From an uncultured Porphyromonadaceae bacterium (lineage in GTDB: Bacteria; Bacteroidota; Bacteroidia; Bacteroidales; Muribaculaceae): DNA of 10,525 nt. The notes under the pieces were generated by a model. It made no database searches. It was not told the origin of the DNA and saw only the letters and a list, made by a program, of their open reading frames with translations. The stretch's first letter is position 1. Every line of letters begins with the position of its first letter. Positions 1-6,776 of this stretch are shown here, piece by piece. The stretch is from positions 1-10,525 of the forward strand of contig CAMWIF010000059.1 in assembly GCA_947174225.1 (NCBI GenBank), in the 5' to 3' direction. Made by a program: the position numbers and the translations under genes.

Positions 1-2096
1 GTCGTGTCCCAGGTCCAGACTGCGTTGCCCCACTGTCCCCAGCCGTAGTTGCCTGTGTTGAAGGGACCGATAATGGAGGCGTAGGAGAATCCGCCGAGGG
101 GAGCTACCGACCCGTTCTTACCCCAAGAATATCTCAGCTTGAAGAAGTCGAGAGCGGGACGGCTCCAGCCCATAAAGTCTTCCTCAGAGAGAGTCCAACC
201 GAGGCTGACAGAGGGGAAATAACCCCAACGGTTGGTGACGGGAAGCTTGGAATTGTCGTAAGCGTCACCACGGACAGATGCCTGGATCATATACTTGTTG
301 GCATAAGTATAACCGGCACGTGCGAACCAAGAATAAACTGTAGACTCACTTTGCAGACCGCCTATGCCTTTGTCAGCACCTGCATTTGCATAGCTGAGAT
401 AACCCCATAATTCAGGATTGTTGACCGGTATTGCAGGCACACCATCTTTCTGGTTGGCTGCACCATAGGTGTAAGAAGATATGTCTTTCTGGAAAGAGAG
501 ACCCGCCATAGCGGTGACGGAGTGTACTTGATTGAAGGTCTGGTTATAGTTAAGGAAGTTTTCCCATTGGTAGTAGATACCGGTAGAGTTCTGTGCGTTA
601 AGGCTGAGATTCGGAGAGTTCGCCTGTACGGAAGCATAATAGGGCACTTCATAGTGCGAATTATGTGAAGATGAAAGGCGATAGCCGAAGCGTGAAGTGA
701 GGGTCAAGGGATGCCAGGGATTGAAGAGAGCGTAGGCAGAACCGGTGACGTTAAAGCCGTAAGATTTGTTTGTGGCACGGTCGCGCATAATCATCGGATG
801 CACTTGCTCACCTGTATAGAAGGGAGAAAGACCGTAGTAGTCGCCGTTGCCATTGGTCAGAAGCTCGCTTTTGTGGGCTTGCATAAGGTCATATCTACTC
901 AGTTCAGCCGGTGAAACCACATCCGGGGTAAGAGGGTCAAGTGCATATACAGAAGTAAGCATTGCGCCCCATTGGTCGGAAGCGGAGACGCTTTCAGTGC
1001 GCCAACGTTCGGCAATTGTGGTGGCTCCGATCTTGAACCAAGGTTTGATCTGATAGTCCGCGTTAAGATTACCTGAAAGACGGTTATAGGTATCGTGATT
1101 GCCTCTTACCGGACCGTTGTTGGTAAGGTAAGCTATAGAAGCGAAGAGGGAGCCTCTGTCGTTAGAGCCTTCAAAAGTAACGGTATGTTTATACTGCTCA
1201 CCTTTGCCGAAAGCAACGTCAAACCAGTTGGTGTCGGTTTTGCCGTTCCATCCAAGCTCTGAGAACACACCCTCACCGAAGACACCCGCCTCAACCATAT
1301 ACTCGGTGTATTCCTTGGAATTGAGCATAGTGGGGCGACGGCCGACAGTTTCATTCACATATTGGAAGTCATAGCGGATTGAACCCTGTTTCCCTTTACC
1401 GCTCTTGGTGGTGATGAGGACGACACCGTTACCTGCCTGAGCACCGTAGATAGCTGCGGAAGCACCGTCCTTAAGCACCTCAATCGACTCGATCTGGCTT
1501 GGGTCAATGCCGGAGATGTCGCTCAGACGGATACCATCCACCACATAAAGAGGAGCCATATCGGCATTGGAGGAGTAACCGCGCACACGGATTGTAGGGC
1601 TTGAACCGGGCGCACCGGAAGTGCTGACCACTTGCACACCGGAGGTCTTACCGGCAAGCGCGGCTGTGGGGTTATTAAGAGCAAGGTTTTCGAGAGCGGT
1701 GCCCTCAATCTTGGAGATAGCACCTGTGACGTCGCTCTTACGCTGCACGCCGTAACCTACCACCACCATCTCGTCGAGGGCAGTTGCCTCGCTTCTGAGC
1801 GTGACGTTGAGGGTGCCGTTTACAGCTTTAATTGACTGGGTTGTCATCCCCACATAAGAGAAGATAAGTGTGGCATTTGCTTCGACCGTAATAGAATATC
1901 GGCCTTCAATGTCAGTGGTAGTGCCTTTGGCTGTGCCTTGAGCCATTACCGACACTCCGATGAGAGGTTCGCCGTCGGTGTCGACCACCATACCGGTGGT
2001 TGTCACGTCCTGAGCCTTTATGGTAATTCCCACAAAGAGGAACAGGATGAGAGTAGCGATCTTCCTCCAAATAAACTGATGTTTGGTTCGATCCAT
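1..2096 (-). CDS. SusC/RagA-family TonB-dependent outer membrane transporter, N-terminal 698 codons (partial, runs off left edge)
   Basis: This is a TonB-dependent outer membrane channel that would import oligosaccharides, normally under a SusD lipoprotein lid. Reading from ATG 2096, residues 1-28 form a signal peptide (basic start, hydrophobic core, cleavage after Ile-Lys-Ala). Residues about 30-101 are a carboxypeptidase-D-like beta-sandwich (GEPLIGVSV, then GRYSI). Residues 108-116 (DEMVVVGYG) are the TonB-box region. The plug follows, with the SusC signature LYVVDGIR (183-190), IESIEVLKDG and AAIYGAQAGNGVVLITTKSG (214-233). The rest is aromatic-rich beta-barrel sequence. The frame stays open to base 1. 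Family members are usually about 1000 residues, so roughly the last third is missing, and a susD gene is expected beyond the edge. The start lacks a Shine-Dalgarno sequence and sits in an A/T-rich leader. The assignment is firm; the substrate is unknown. Confidence 0.96.
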   Translation of the reverse strand, partial: MDRTKHQFIWRKIATLILFLFVGITIKAQDVTTTGMVVDTDGEPLIGVSVMAQGTAKGTTTDIEGRYSITVEANATLIFSYVGMTTQSIKAVNGTLNVTLRSEATALDEMVVVGYGVQRKSDVTGAISKIEGTALENLALNNPTAALAGKTSGVQVVSTSGAPGSSPTIRVRGYSSNADMAPLYVVDGIRLSDISGIDPSQIESIEVLKDGASAAIYGAQAGNGVVLITTKSGKGKQGSIRYDFQYVNETVGRRPTMLNSKEYTEYMVEAGVFGEGVFSELGWNGKTDTNWFDVAFGKGEQYKHTVTFEGSNDRGSLFASIAYLTNNGPVRGNHDTYNRLSGNLNADYQIKPWFKIGATTIAERWRTESVSASDQWGAMLTSVYALDPLTPDVVSPAELSRYDLMQAHKSELLTNGNGDYYGLSPFYTGEQVHPMIMRDRATNKSYGFNVTGSAYALFNPWHPLTLTSRFGYRLSSSHNSHYEVPYYASVQANSPNLSLNAQNSTGIYYQWENFLNYNQTFNQVHSVTAMAGLSFQKDISSYTYGAANQKDGVPAIPVNNPELWGYLSYANAGADKGIGGLQSESTVYSWFARAGYTYANKYMIQASVRGDAYDNSKLPVTNRWGYFPSVSLGWTLSEEDFMGWSRPALDFFKLRYSWGKNGSVAPLGGFSYASIIGPFNTGNYGWGQWGNAVWTWDT

Positions 2097-2166
2097 AATG
2101 TAAAATTAAAATTATTAAGTTTGAGTTTGTGGTATAGTCTTAATCGGGTTTATACGGCTTTTCTCA

Positions 2167-2184
2167 TCGGCCGAAGGAATTCCT
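2167..2184. repeat. Two abutting perfect palindromes at the predicted susC transcript start
   Basis: TCGGCCGA (2167-2174) is followed with no gap by AGGAATTCCT (2175-2184). Each is a perfect palindrome. They lie at the start of the susC leader, just downstream of the predicted -7 element. They could be protein-binding half sites or short RNA hairpins, or they may be chance. The symmetry is seen directly; the role is inferred. Confidence 0.4.
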
Positions 2185-2189
2185 CTCCG

Positions 2190-2197
2190 CAAAGTTA
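2190..2197 (-). promoter_or_regulatory. Predicted -7 element of the susC promoter
   Basis: On the minus strand this reads TAACTTTG, an exact match to the Bacteroidota -7 consensus TAnnTTTG. It would place the transcript start near 2184 and give a leader of about 88 bases. No TTTG is found at the expected -33 position (around 2217-2221), which suggests dependence on an activator. This is a motif match only. Confidence 0.5.
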
Positions 2198-2225
2198 ACA
2201 ATGCTTAAATATAAAATGGGATTGA

Positions 2226-2260
2226 AGTAACAGCGAAGTAAAAAATTCAAATAAAGTAAA
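2226..2260. promoter_or_regulatory. Cluster of AGTAAA/AGTAAC repeats upstream of susC, candidate activator sites
   Basis: AGTAAC occurs at 2226-2231 and AGTAAA at 2237-2242 and 2255-2260, all in one orientation with starts 11 and 18 bases apart. On the susC coding strand they read GTTACT, TTTACT and TTTACT, about 30-65 bases upstream of the predicted -7 element, which is a usual place for an activator. The same hexamer recurs upstream of the divergent enzyme operon. The region is A/T-rich, so chance matches are possible. Confidence 0.35.
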
Positions 2261-2277
2261 TTGATATACAATAAAAT

Positions 2278-2309
2278 AGCCGCAGGTGAAGTAATTATTC
2301 ACTGCGGCT
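2278..2309 (-). terminator. Rho-independent terminator of the regulator gene
   Basis: AGCCGCAGGTGAA (2278-2290) faces TTCACTGCGGCT (2298-2309) across a seven-base loop. This makes a 12-bp stem with one bulged G at 2285. Read on the minus strand, the hairpin begins about 24 bases after the regulator stop codon and is followed by TATTTTATT, a T-rich tail. It would separate regulator transcription from the susC operon downstream on the same strand. Confidence 0.85.
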
Positions 2310-2333
2310 GGATAGTGTGAAAGTTATATAAAT

Positions 2334-3989
2334 TTAAGTATTTTTAGGGTCTGTTGAGCGATTATTGTAAACCGTTCGGATGGATACGTTGAGTATCTGG
2401 GCAAGGTCGGAACTCTTCTCGATGCCGAGTCGGCGCAGGGCATATATCCTGAGGCGGACGTTAAGGGTCTGCGATTTCTTAATGGCTTCCACATCCACTT
2501 TGGCATCTTCTCCACAAGAATTGTTATAGTCGTCGATAAACTCAGGGAAGGTTGATACGATTGTCTTGTCGAAAGCCTTGTTGAGATCGGCGTAATACTC
2601 TTTGATTACCTCATCGTCATTAAGCGAAGAACCCAGGTCGGCATACTGATTGGTCTTAAATTTCCTGAGAAGTTTTTTCCTGAACTCATTAAGACGGCCT
2701 ATCTGGATTGCTGCCAAATGGAATGCGAGAGCGATCACCTCATGCTTCATCTTATTAAGCTGCTCTAATTTATTGTTGGCATCTTTTAATGATGTGATGG
2801 CACCGTCGCGCTGGCTAAGGGCATCTCTGAGTTCGGTATTGACCTCGGCAAGTTGGTCGCGTGTGGTATGAAGTTTCTTATTACGGTTGATCAGGGCAAT
2901 CACGAAGCAGACGAGAACAACGGCAAATACAATTATGCACGTCAAATAAAAACAGAGCATACGGTCGCGTTCTTTCAGCTTGGCATTGTAAGCGTCTCTC
3001 ACATCGGTTATTATGGAGGTAAGCATAACGATGCGGTTACGGTTTTTGTAGGCGTTGATCTGGTTGCCGGTATACATTATATAATTAAATGCGCGGTCAA
3101 GGTCGCCATAATCAAAAAGCTCACGGGTAAGTTCGGGGAGTGCGGGATTCTCCCTATATTGGTTCAGTATTTTAATTTGAGAGGCTTTGGCGAGATAATG
3201 TATCATCTGCACACTGTCGCCGACAGCCTTGTAATATCTTGCAAGCCAAAATGCACTCGGAGAATCCACATTTTCCAGATTGGTGACTGTGTCGACTGAT
3301 GCTTTGAGTTTCTCCAATGCGGCAGGGTCAATATCTTTTACATTACCTCTTTCCAATTTATTGGCAATTGGAATCCAAGGGTATCTGTTAGGACACTTGC
3401 TACAACTCGCATTGAGTGAATCGCGGTATTGGAGAAGTTCTTTCCAGATGTTATCGGTGTTTTCCTTATTATCTGTGGCGTAGACAAGCTCCATAGAAGC
3501 ACCGTATTCCTTGGCTTTATAGTATTTGAGGCGTAGTTCGCTATTTTCAAGTATTTTAGGGGCTATCTTGTTGAGCGTTTCGGTAGCTTTATTATGGAAA
3601 CCTTGTATGGAATACATAAAAGCCTGGTCGATAAGGGTCGTGGCAATCAGAGAATCGTTTGGGGGATATATCTGCTGTGCCAACTCGTGCATTATCCGGC
3701 TGTATTTAAGAGCTGAGTCGGTGTCGTAATAACGATATTCCTCAAACAGTTTCTTTGAAAGAAGCAACTTCTCGTTGACATCATTTGAACGCTCCATAGC
3801 GGCTCTGAAAGAGTCGATTCGCATCTCCTTTTTGTGGCTCAGCTCCTCATTGATGGCTATAATGGAGTCGAGTTTCATCAGCTCCTTCATATTGGCCTTT
3901 ACCGCAGGGGGCAACTTTGCAGCCTGAGAGGAGACTGAACAAATCAGTACAGCCAAAATAAAGAAAATATGTATTGCGTTTCCTGTCAT
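2334..3989 (-). CDS. DUF6377-type membrane-bound transcriptional regulator of the locus
   Basis: This 551-residue protein has the build of the DUF6377 proteins found next to Bacteroidales PULs. Residues 1-24 are a signal peptide or anchor. Residues about 25-340 are a helical, TPR-like, probably periplasmic region. A single membrane span lies at about 344-367 and a coiled coil at about 370-413. The conserved cytoplasmic part follows (about 414-500), and a helix-turn-helix closes it (about 510-545, with LRIYALRRLGI, a conserved IA/LA-type turn, and SIRTVYNNR). It would sense a periplasmic or envelope signal and bind DNA directly, without a kinase; this is inference, since the family is poorly characterized. 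No histidine kinase or receiver motifs are visible. The protein stops only ten residues after VYN, and I expect relatives to continue somewhat further. It has its own promoter and terminator and lies between susC and the divergent enzyme operon. Confidence 0.8.
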   Translation of the reverse strand: MTGNAIHIFFILAVLICSVSSQAAKLPPAVKANMKELMKLDSIIAINEELSHKKEMRIDSFRAAMERSNDVNEKLLLSKKLFEEYRYYDTDSALKYSRIMHELAQQIYPPNDSLIATTLIDQAFMYSIQGFHNKATETLNKIAPKILENSELRLKYYKAKEYGASMELVYATDNKENTDNIWKELLQYRDSLNASCSKCPNRYPWIPIANKLERGNVKDIDPAALEKLKASVDTVTNLENVDSPSAFWLARYYKAVGDSVQMIHYLAKASQIKILNQYRENPALPELTRELFDYGDLDRAFNYIMYTGNQINAYKNRNRIVMLTSIITDVRDAYNAKLKERDRMLCFYLTCIIVFAVVLVCFVIALINRNKKLHTTRDQLAEVNTELRDALSQRDGAITSLKDANNKLEQLNKMKHEVIALAFHLAAIQIGRLNEFRKKLLRKFKTNQYADLGSSLNDDEVIKEYYADLNKAFDKTIVSTFPEFIDDYNNSCGEDAKVDVEAIKKSQTLNVRLRIYALRRLGIEKSSDLAQILNVSIRTVYNNRSTDPKNT

Positions 3990-4022
3990 TAGATTTCAAG
4001 TATTACGGTGAGTGGTAAACCA

Positions 4023-4033
4023 AGTGTTACACT
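4023..4033. promoter_or_regulatory. Dyad AGTGTTACACT at the predicted regulator transcript start, candidate operator
   Basis: AGTGT and ACACT are perfect inverted arms around a single central T at 4028. The dyad lies just downstream of the predicted -7 element of the regulator (4038-4045), across its likely start of transcription. That position would suit repression or autoregulation. Five-base arms are short, so it may be coincidental. Confidence 0.3.
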
Positions 4034-4037
4034 GAGG

Positions 4038-4069
4038 CGAAGTTAGTCAATTGGTAGGAAAAAACCAAA
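4038..4069 (-). promoter_or_regulatory. Predicted promoter of the regulator gene
   Basis: On the minus strand TTTG (4069-4066) is followed after 20 bases by TAACTTCG (4045-4038). This fits the Bacteroidota pattern of a -33 TTTG and a -7 TAnnTTTG with one mismatch. The transcript would start near 4032, giving a leader of about 40 bases. Of the promoters facing genes in this window, it is the one with both elements at good spacing. Confidence 0.5.
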
Positions 4070-4150
4070 TATAACAGCCGGGATTTATCTTTGGGAATTA
4101 AATTTTAACAGAAAGAGAGATGAATCATCTGAATTAAGCTATGGAGCAGG

Positions 4151-4196
4151 TTTACTTGCAGTAAAAAAATAGTAAGAATTAAAACGCTGATTTACT
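4151..4196. promoter_or_regulatory. TTTACT/AGTAAA site cluster upstream of the GH3 operon, candidate activator sites
   Basis: TTTACT (4151-4156) and AGTAAA (4160-4165) form a perfect dyad with a TGC spacer, and another TTTACT lies at 4191-4196. The cluster sits about 45-90 bases upstream of the predicted -7 element at 4241-4248, much as the AGTAAA cluster sits upstream of susC. This suggests a shared regulator, by inference. Confidence 0.35.
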
Positions 4197-4240
4197 TTGC
4201 CTTGGCTATTTTATTCCAATATAATCTTTACCTTAGTGAC

Positions 4241-4248
4241 TACTTTTG
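4241..4248 (+). promoter_or_regulatory. Predicted -7 element of the enzyme-operon promoter
   Basis: TACTTTTG matches TAnnTTTG exactly and would give a transcript start near 4254 and a leader of about 72 bases. No TTTG occurs about 20 bases upstream, so the promoter would be weak without an activator. A poorer alternative is TAATTTAG at 4272-4279. Confidence 0.4.
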
Positions 4249-4325
4249 GTGAAATGAATCGAAATTTTATGTAATTTAGCGAAGTATAAACCCATTTCAT
4301 ACTAACCAAGAAAGATAAAATCATT

Positions 4326-6665
4326 ATGCTGAAAAACTTTTTCTACGTATCGCTGGCGCTGCTTGCCGTGGGATGCGGCAGTAATTCCGGACAGCAAGGT
4401 TCATCGGCACTGCCATATGATGCCGATCTTGAGTCGCAGGTTAAGAAGATCGTTTCGGGCCTCACGCTTGAGCAGAAGGTAGGCCAGATGTGTGAAGTTA
4501 CCATTGACGAGGTACTTTGCGATTCTTTAGTGAATGGCGGTGTTGCTTTGGACGCAGCCAAGGTCAACAAAGTAATCGGTGAATACAAGGTAGGCTCAGT
4601 GCTGAACGTGCCTATGGGAATGGCTCAGACTCCTGAGGCATGGTGTCGCATAATCTCGGGCATACAGGAAGCCTCAATGAAGGATATAGGGATACCCGAT
4701 ATCTATGGCGTTGACCAGAACCACGGCTCCACCTATACTATGGGTGGCACGCTCTTCCCGCAGGAGATCAATATGGCTGCCTCACTCAACCGCGAGTTGG
4801 TGCGTGAAGGCGCAAAGATAACTGCATACGAGGCACGCGCCTGCGATATACCTTGGGTATATAACCCCGTGATGGACTTGGGACGCACTCCGGAATGGAG
4901 CCGTATCTGGGAGAGCTTCGGTGAGGATCCCTACATCAACGGCGCGATGGCTGTGGAGATGGTGAAGGGTTATCAGGGTGACGACAATAACCATCTCGGA
5001 CCGGAGAATGTGGCAGCTTGTCTGAAGCACTATATGGCTTACGGCAATCCTACATCCGGTAAGGACCGCACCCCCGCTATCATAAGCCCGATTGATCTGC
5101 GTGAGAAATATTTCGCTCCCTATAAGGCAGCTATCCAGGCAGGTGCTCTTTCAGTGATGGTCAATTCAGCCCTCATAAACGGTGTGCCTATGCACATCAA
5201 CCACGAGCTTCTCACCGTATGGCTCAAAGATCAGCTTAATTGGGACGGTATGATTGTGACCGACTGGGCAGACATCCACAATGTCTGGCGTCGCGACAAG
5301 GTGGCAGCCGATTATAAGGAGGCTATCGAGAAGTCGATCAATGCCGGTATAGACATGTCAATGACCCCCAATGACGTTGAGTTCTGCACACTTCTGAAGG
5401 AACTCGTAGATGAGGGTAAGGTGCCTATGAGCCGTATCGACGACGCTGTGAGCCGTATCATCCGTCTGAAGCTCCGTCTCGGCCTTTTCGACATGCCTAA
5501 CACTGACTATAAGAATTATCCTCGCTTCGCATCGCAGGAATTTGCGCAGTCGGCTCTTGAATTGGCAGTGCAGAGTGAGATACTTCTCAAGAATGAGAAG
5601 AGCGTGCTTCCTCTCGCGCAGGGTAAGCGTATCCTCGTGACAGGACCTAACGCCAACTCTATGCGTTGCCTCAACGGCGGATGGTCATATACCTGGCAGG
5701 GCAGCAACCTTCCGATATTCCATCAGCAGTATAACACTATCTACGAGGCTATGTGCAACGAGTTCGGCGCACAGAACGTGACTCTCGAACAGGGTCTTGA
5801 CTATGTGGAAGACTACGGCCAGTGGGAGAAGGAGGTCAATGTGCGCATAGACCGTGCCGTGGCTGCCGCGAGCCGTGCCGATGTGATTGTTGCCTGTGTT
5901 GGGGAGAACTCTTACTGCGAGACTGTGGGTAACCTCAACGACCTTACACTTTCCGAGAATCAGCGTAACCTTGTGAAGGCTCTTGCCAAGACCGGTAAGC
6001 CCATCGTGCTTGTAATCAACGGTGGCCGTCCACGTATCGTAAGAGAGATCGAGCCTCTTGTATCAGCTGTGGTAGACATCCTTCTTCCCGGCAACTATGG
6101 CGGCGATGCCCTTGCACAGCTCCTTTCCGGCAAACGTAACTTCAGCGCGAAACTTCCTTACACATATCCTAAGTGGACTAACGCTCTTACCACTTACGAC
6201 CACAAGCCGAGTGAGACAGTGCCTATGATGGCAGGTGCTTACGGTTATACAGCCGACATCGACGTGCAGTGGCCGTTTGGCTATGGCATCAGCTACACCA
6301 CATATGAATATTCCGACCTCAAGGTTGACAAGAGCGAATTTACCGCTACAGATGATCTGAAGATCAGCGTGAATGTGAAGAACACAGGTGACAAAGAGGG
6401 TATGGAGGGTGTGCTTCTCTATTCTTCCGACCTTGTTGCTTCCGTCACTCCCGATGCTTACCGTGTGCGTGCTTTCGATAAGATCACTTTGAAGCCGGGT
6501 GAGTCAAAGACTGTAGAGTTTACAATCCCTGCAAGTGACCTTGCATTTGTAAACTACGACAACAAGTGGACCCTTGAGGCAGGTGAGTTTGAATTCACTG
6601 TTGGCAGTCAGAAGACCACTGCAAAGTGTACTCAGACTAAGGTTTGGGACACTCCTAATATCTAA
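4326..6665 (+). CDS. Glycoside hydrolase family 3 lipoprotein, probable beta-glucosidase (BoGH3B-like)
   Basis: This exported enzyme would remove terminal beta-linked sugars, most likely glucose, from imported oligosaccharides. It has 779 residues. A lipoprotein signal ends at Cys17 (AVGC); the sequence after the Cys lacks acidic residues, so a periplasm-facing anchor is more likely than surface display. The TIM-barrel domain (about 35-390) shows YGVDQNHGSTYT (127-138), KHY (234-236), SGKDRT and the nucleophile motif VTDWAD with Asp313. The second domain (about 410-620) has LTGPNA-like VTGPNANSMR and GENSYCET, where Glu527 is the likely acid/base. A fibronectin-III-like domain (about 660-765) ends the protein. 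From memory the sequence closely resembles the B. ovatus xyloglucan-locus enzyme BoGH3B, but many GH3 specificities share this fold. The start at 4326 gives a complete signal peptide. It opens the enzyme operon; a 111-base gap with a hairpin follows. Confidence 0.92.
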   Translation: MLKNFFYVSLALLAVGCGSNSGQQGSSALPYDADLESQVKKIVSGLTLEQKVGQMCEVTIDEVLCDSLVNGGVALDAAKVNKVIGEYKVGSVLNVPMGMAQTPEAWCRIISGIQEASMKDIGIPDIYGVDQNHGSTYTMGGTLFPQEINMAASLNRELVREGAKITAYEARACDIPWVYNPVMDLGRTPEWSRIWESFGEDPYINGAMAVEMVKGYQGDDNNHLGPENVAACLKHYMAYGNPTSGKDRTPAIISPIDLREKYFAPYKAAIQAGALSVMVNSALINGVPMHINHELLTVWLKDQLNWDGMIVTDWADIHNVWRRDKVAADYKEAIEKSINAGIDMSMTPNDVEFCTLLKELVDEGKVPMSRIDDAVSRIIRLKLRLGLFDMPNTDYKNYPRFASQEFAQSALELAVQSEILLKNEKSVLPLAQGKRILVTGPNANSMRCLNGGWSYTWQGSNLPIFHQQYNTIYEAMCNEFGAQNVTLEQGLDYVEDYGQWEKEVNVRIDRAVAAASRADVIVACVGENSYCETVGNLNDLTLSENQRNLVKALAKTGKPIVLVINGGRPRIVREIEPLVSAVVDILLPGNYGGDALAQLLSGKRNFSAKLPYTYPKWTNALTTYDHKPSETVPMMAGAYGYTADIDVQWPFGYGISYTTYEYSDLKVDKSEFTATDDLKISVNVKNTGDKEGMEGVLLYSSDLVASVTPDAYRVRAFDKITLKPGESKTVEFTIPASDLAFVNYDNKWTLEAGEFEFTVGSQKTTAKCTQTKVWDTPNI

Positions 6666-6678
6666 AACATCTAAATTT

Positions 6679-6727
6679 CTACCTGCCATACGCTACGGCA
6701 ATGGAGACGGCTTCGTATGGCAGGTAG
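6679..6727 (+). terminator. Perfect 14-bp hairpin between the GH3 and esterase genes (terminator or attenuator)
   Basis: CTACCTGCCATACG (6679-6692) is exactly inverted at 6714-6727, with a 21-base loop between. TTTCTT follows on the plus strand, so it resembles an intrinsic terminator with a weak T-tract. It starts 14 bases after the GH3 stop codon. Since no clear promoter lies between it and the esterase start at 6777, partial readthrough or an RNA-stability role is likely. Confidence 0.65.
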
Positions 6728-6776
6728 TTTCTTAGGAAAGCGATTTCGAGATTGCCTATCCATAAAAGTTAATAGT

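Larger units (their letters stand above)
3990..4325. other. Divergent intergenic region between the regulator and the enzyme operon
   Basis: This 336-base A/T-rich stretch holds no credible gene. On its left it carries the regulator promoter (4038-4069) and a dyad at 4023-4033. On its right it carries a TTTACT/AGTAAA cluster (4151-4196) and a predicted -7 element (4241-4248) for the GH3 gene. I see no tRNA, riboswitch or strong terminator in it. Confidence 0.7.

Noticed and set aside
362..652. 96-codon minus-strand open frame in the left part of the window
   Set aside because: It is out of frame with the susC reading frame, which runs uninterrupted from 2096 to the left edge with typical transporter sequence.
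2853..3299. 148-codon plus-strand open frame within the regulator gene
   Set aside because: It lies antisense to a gene with clear domain structure, has no recognizable motifs and has no promoter of its own. It is best explained as a shadow frame.
3990..4325. A small RNA or riboswitch in the long intergenic region
   Set aside because: I found no strong stem-loops or terminator; the stretch is adequately explained by two divergent promoters and candidate binding sites.
6679..6727. The 14-bp inverted repeats as ends of an insertion element
   Set aside because: Only 21 bases lie between the arms and no target-site duplication is visible. A hairpin at the RNA level fits better.
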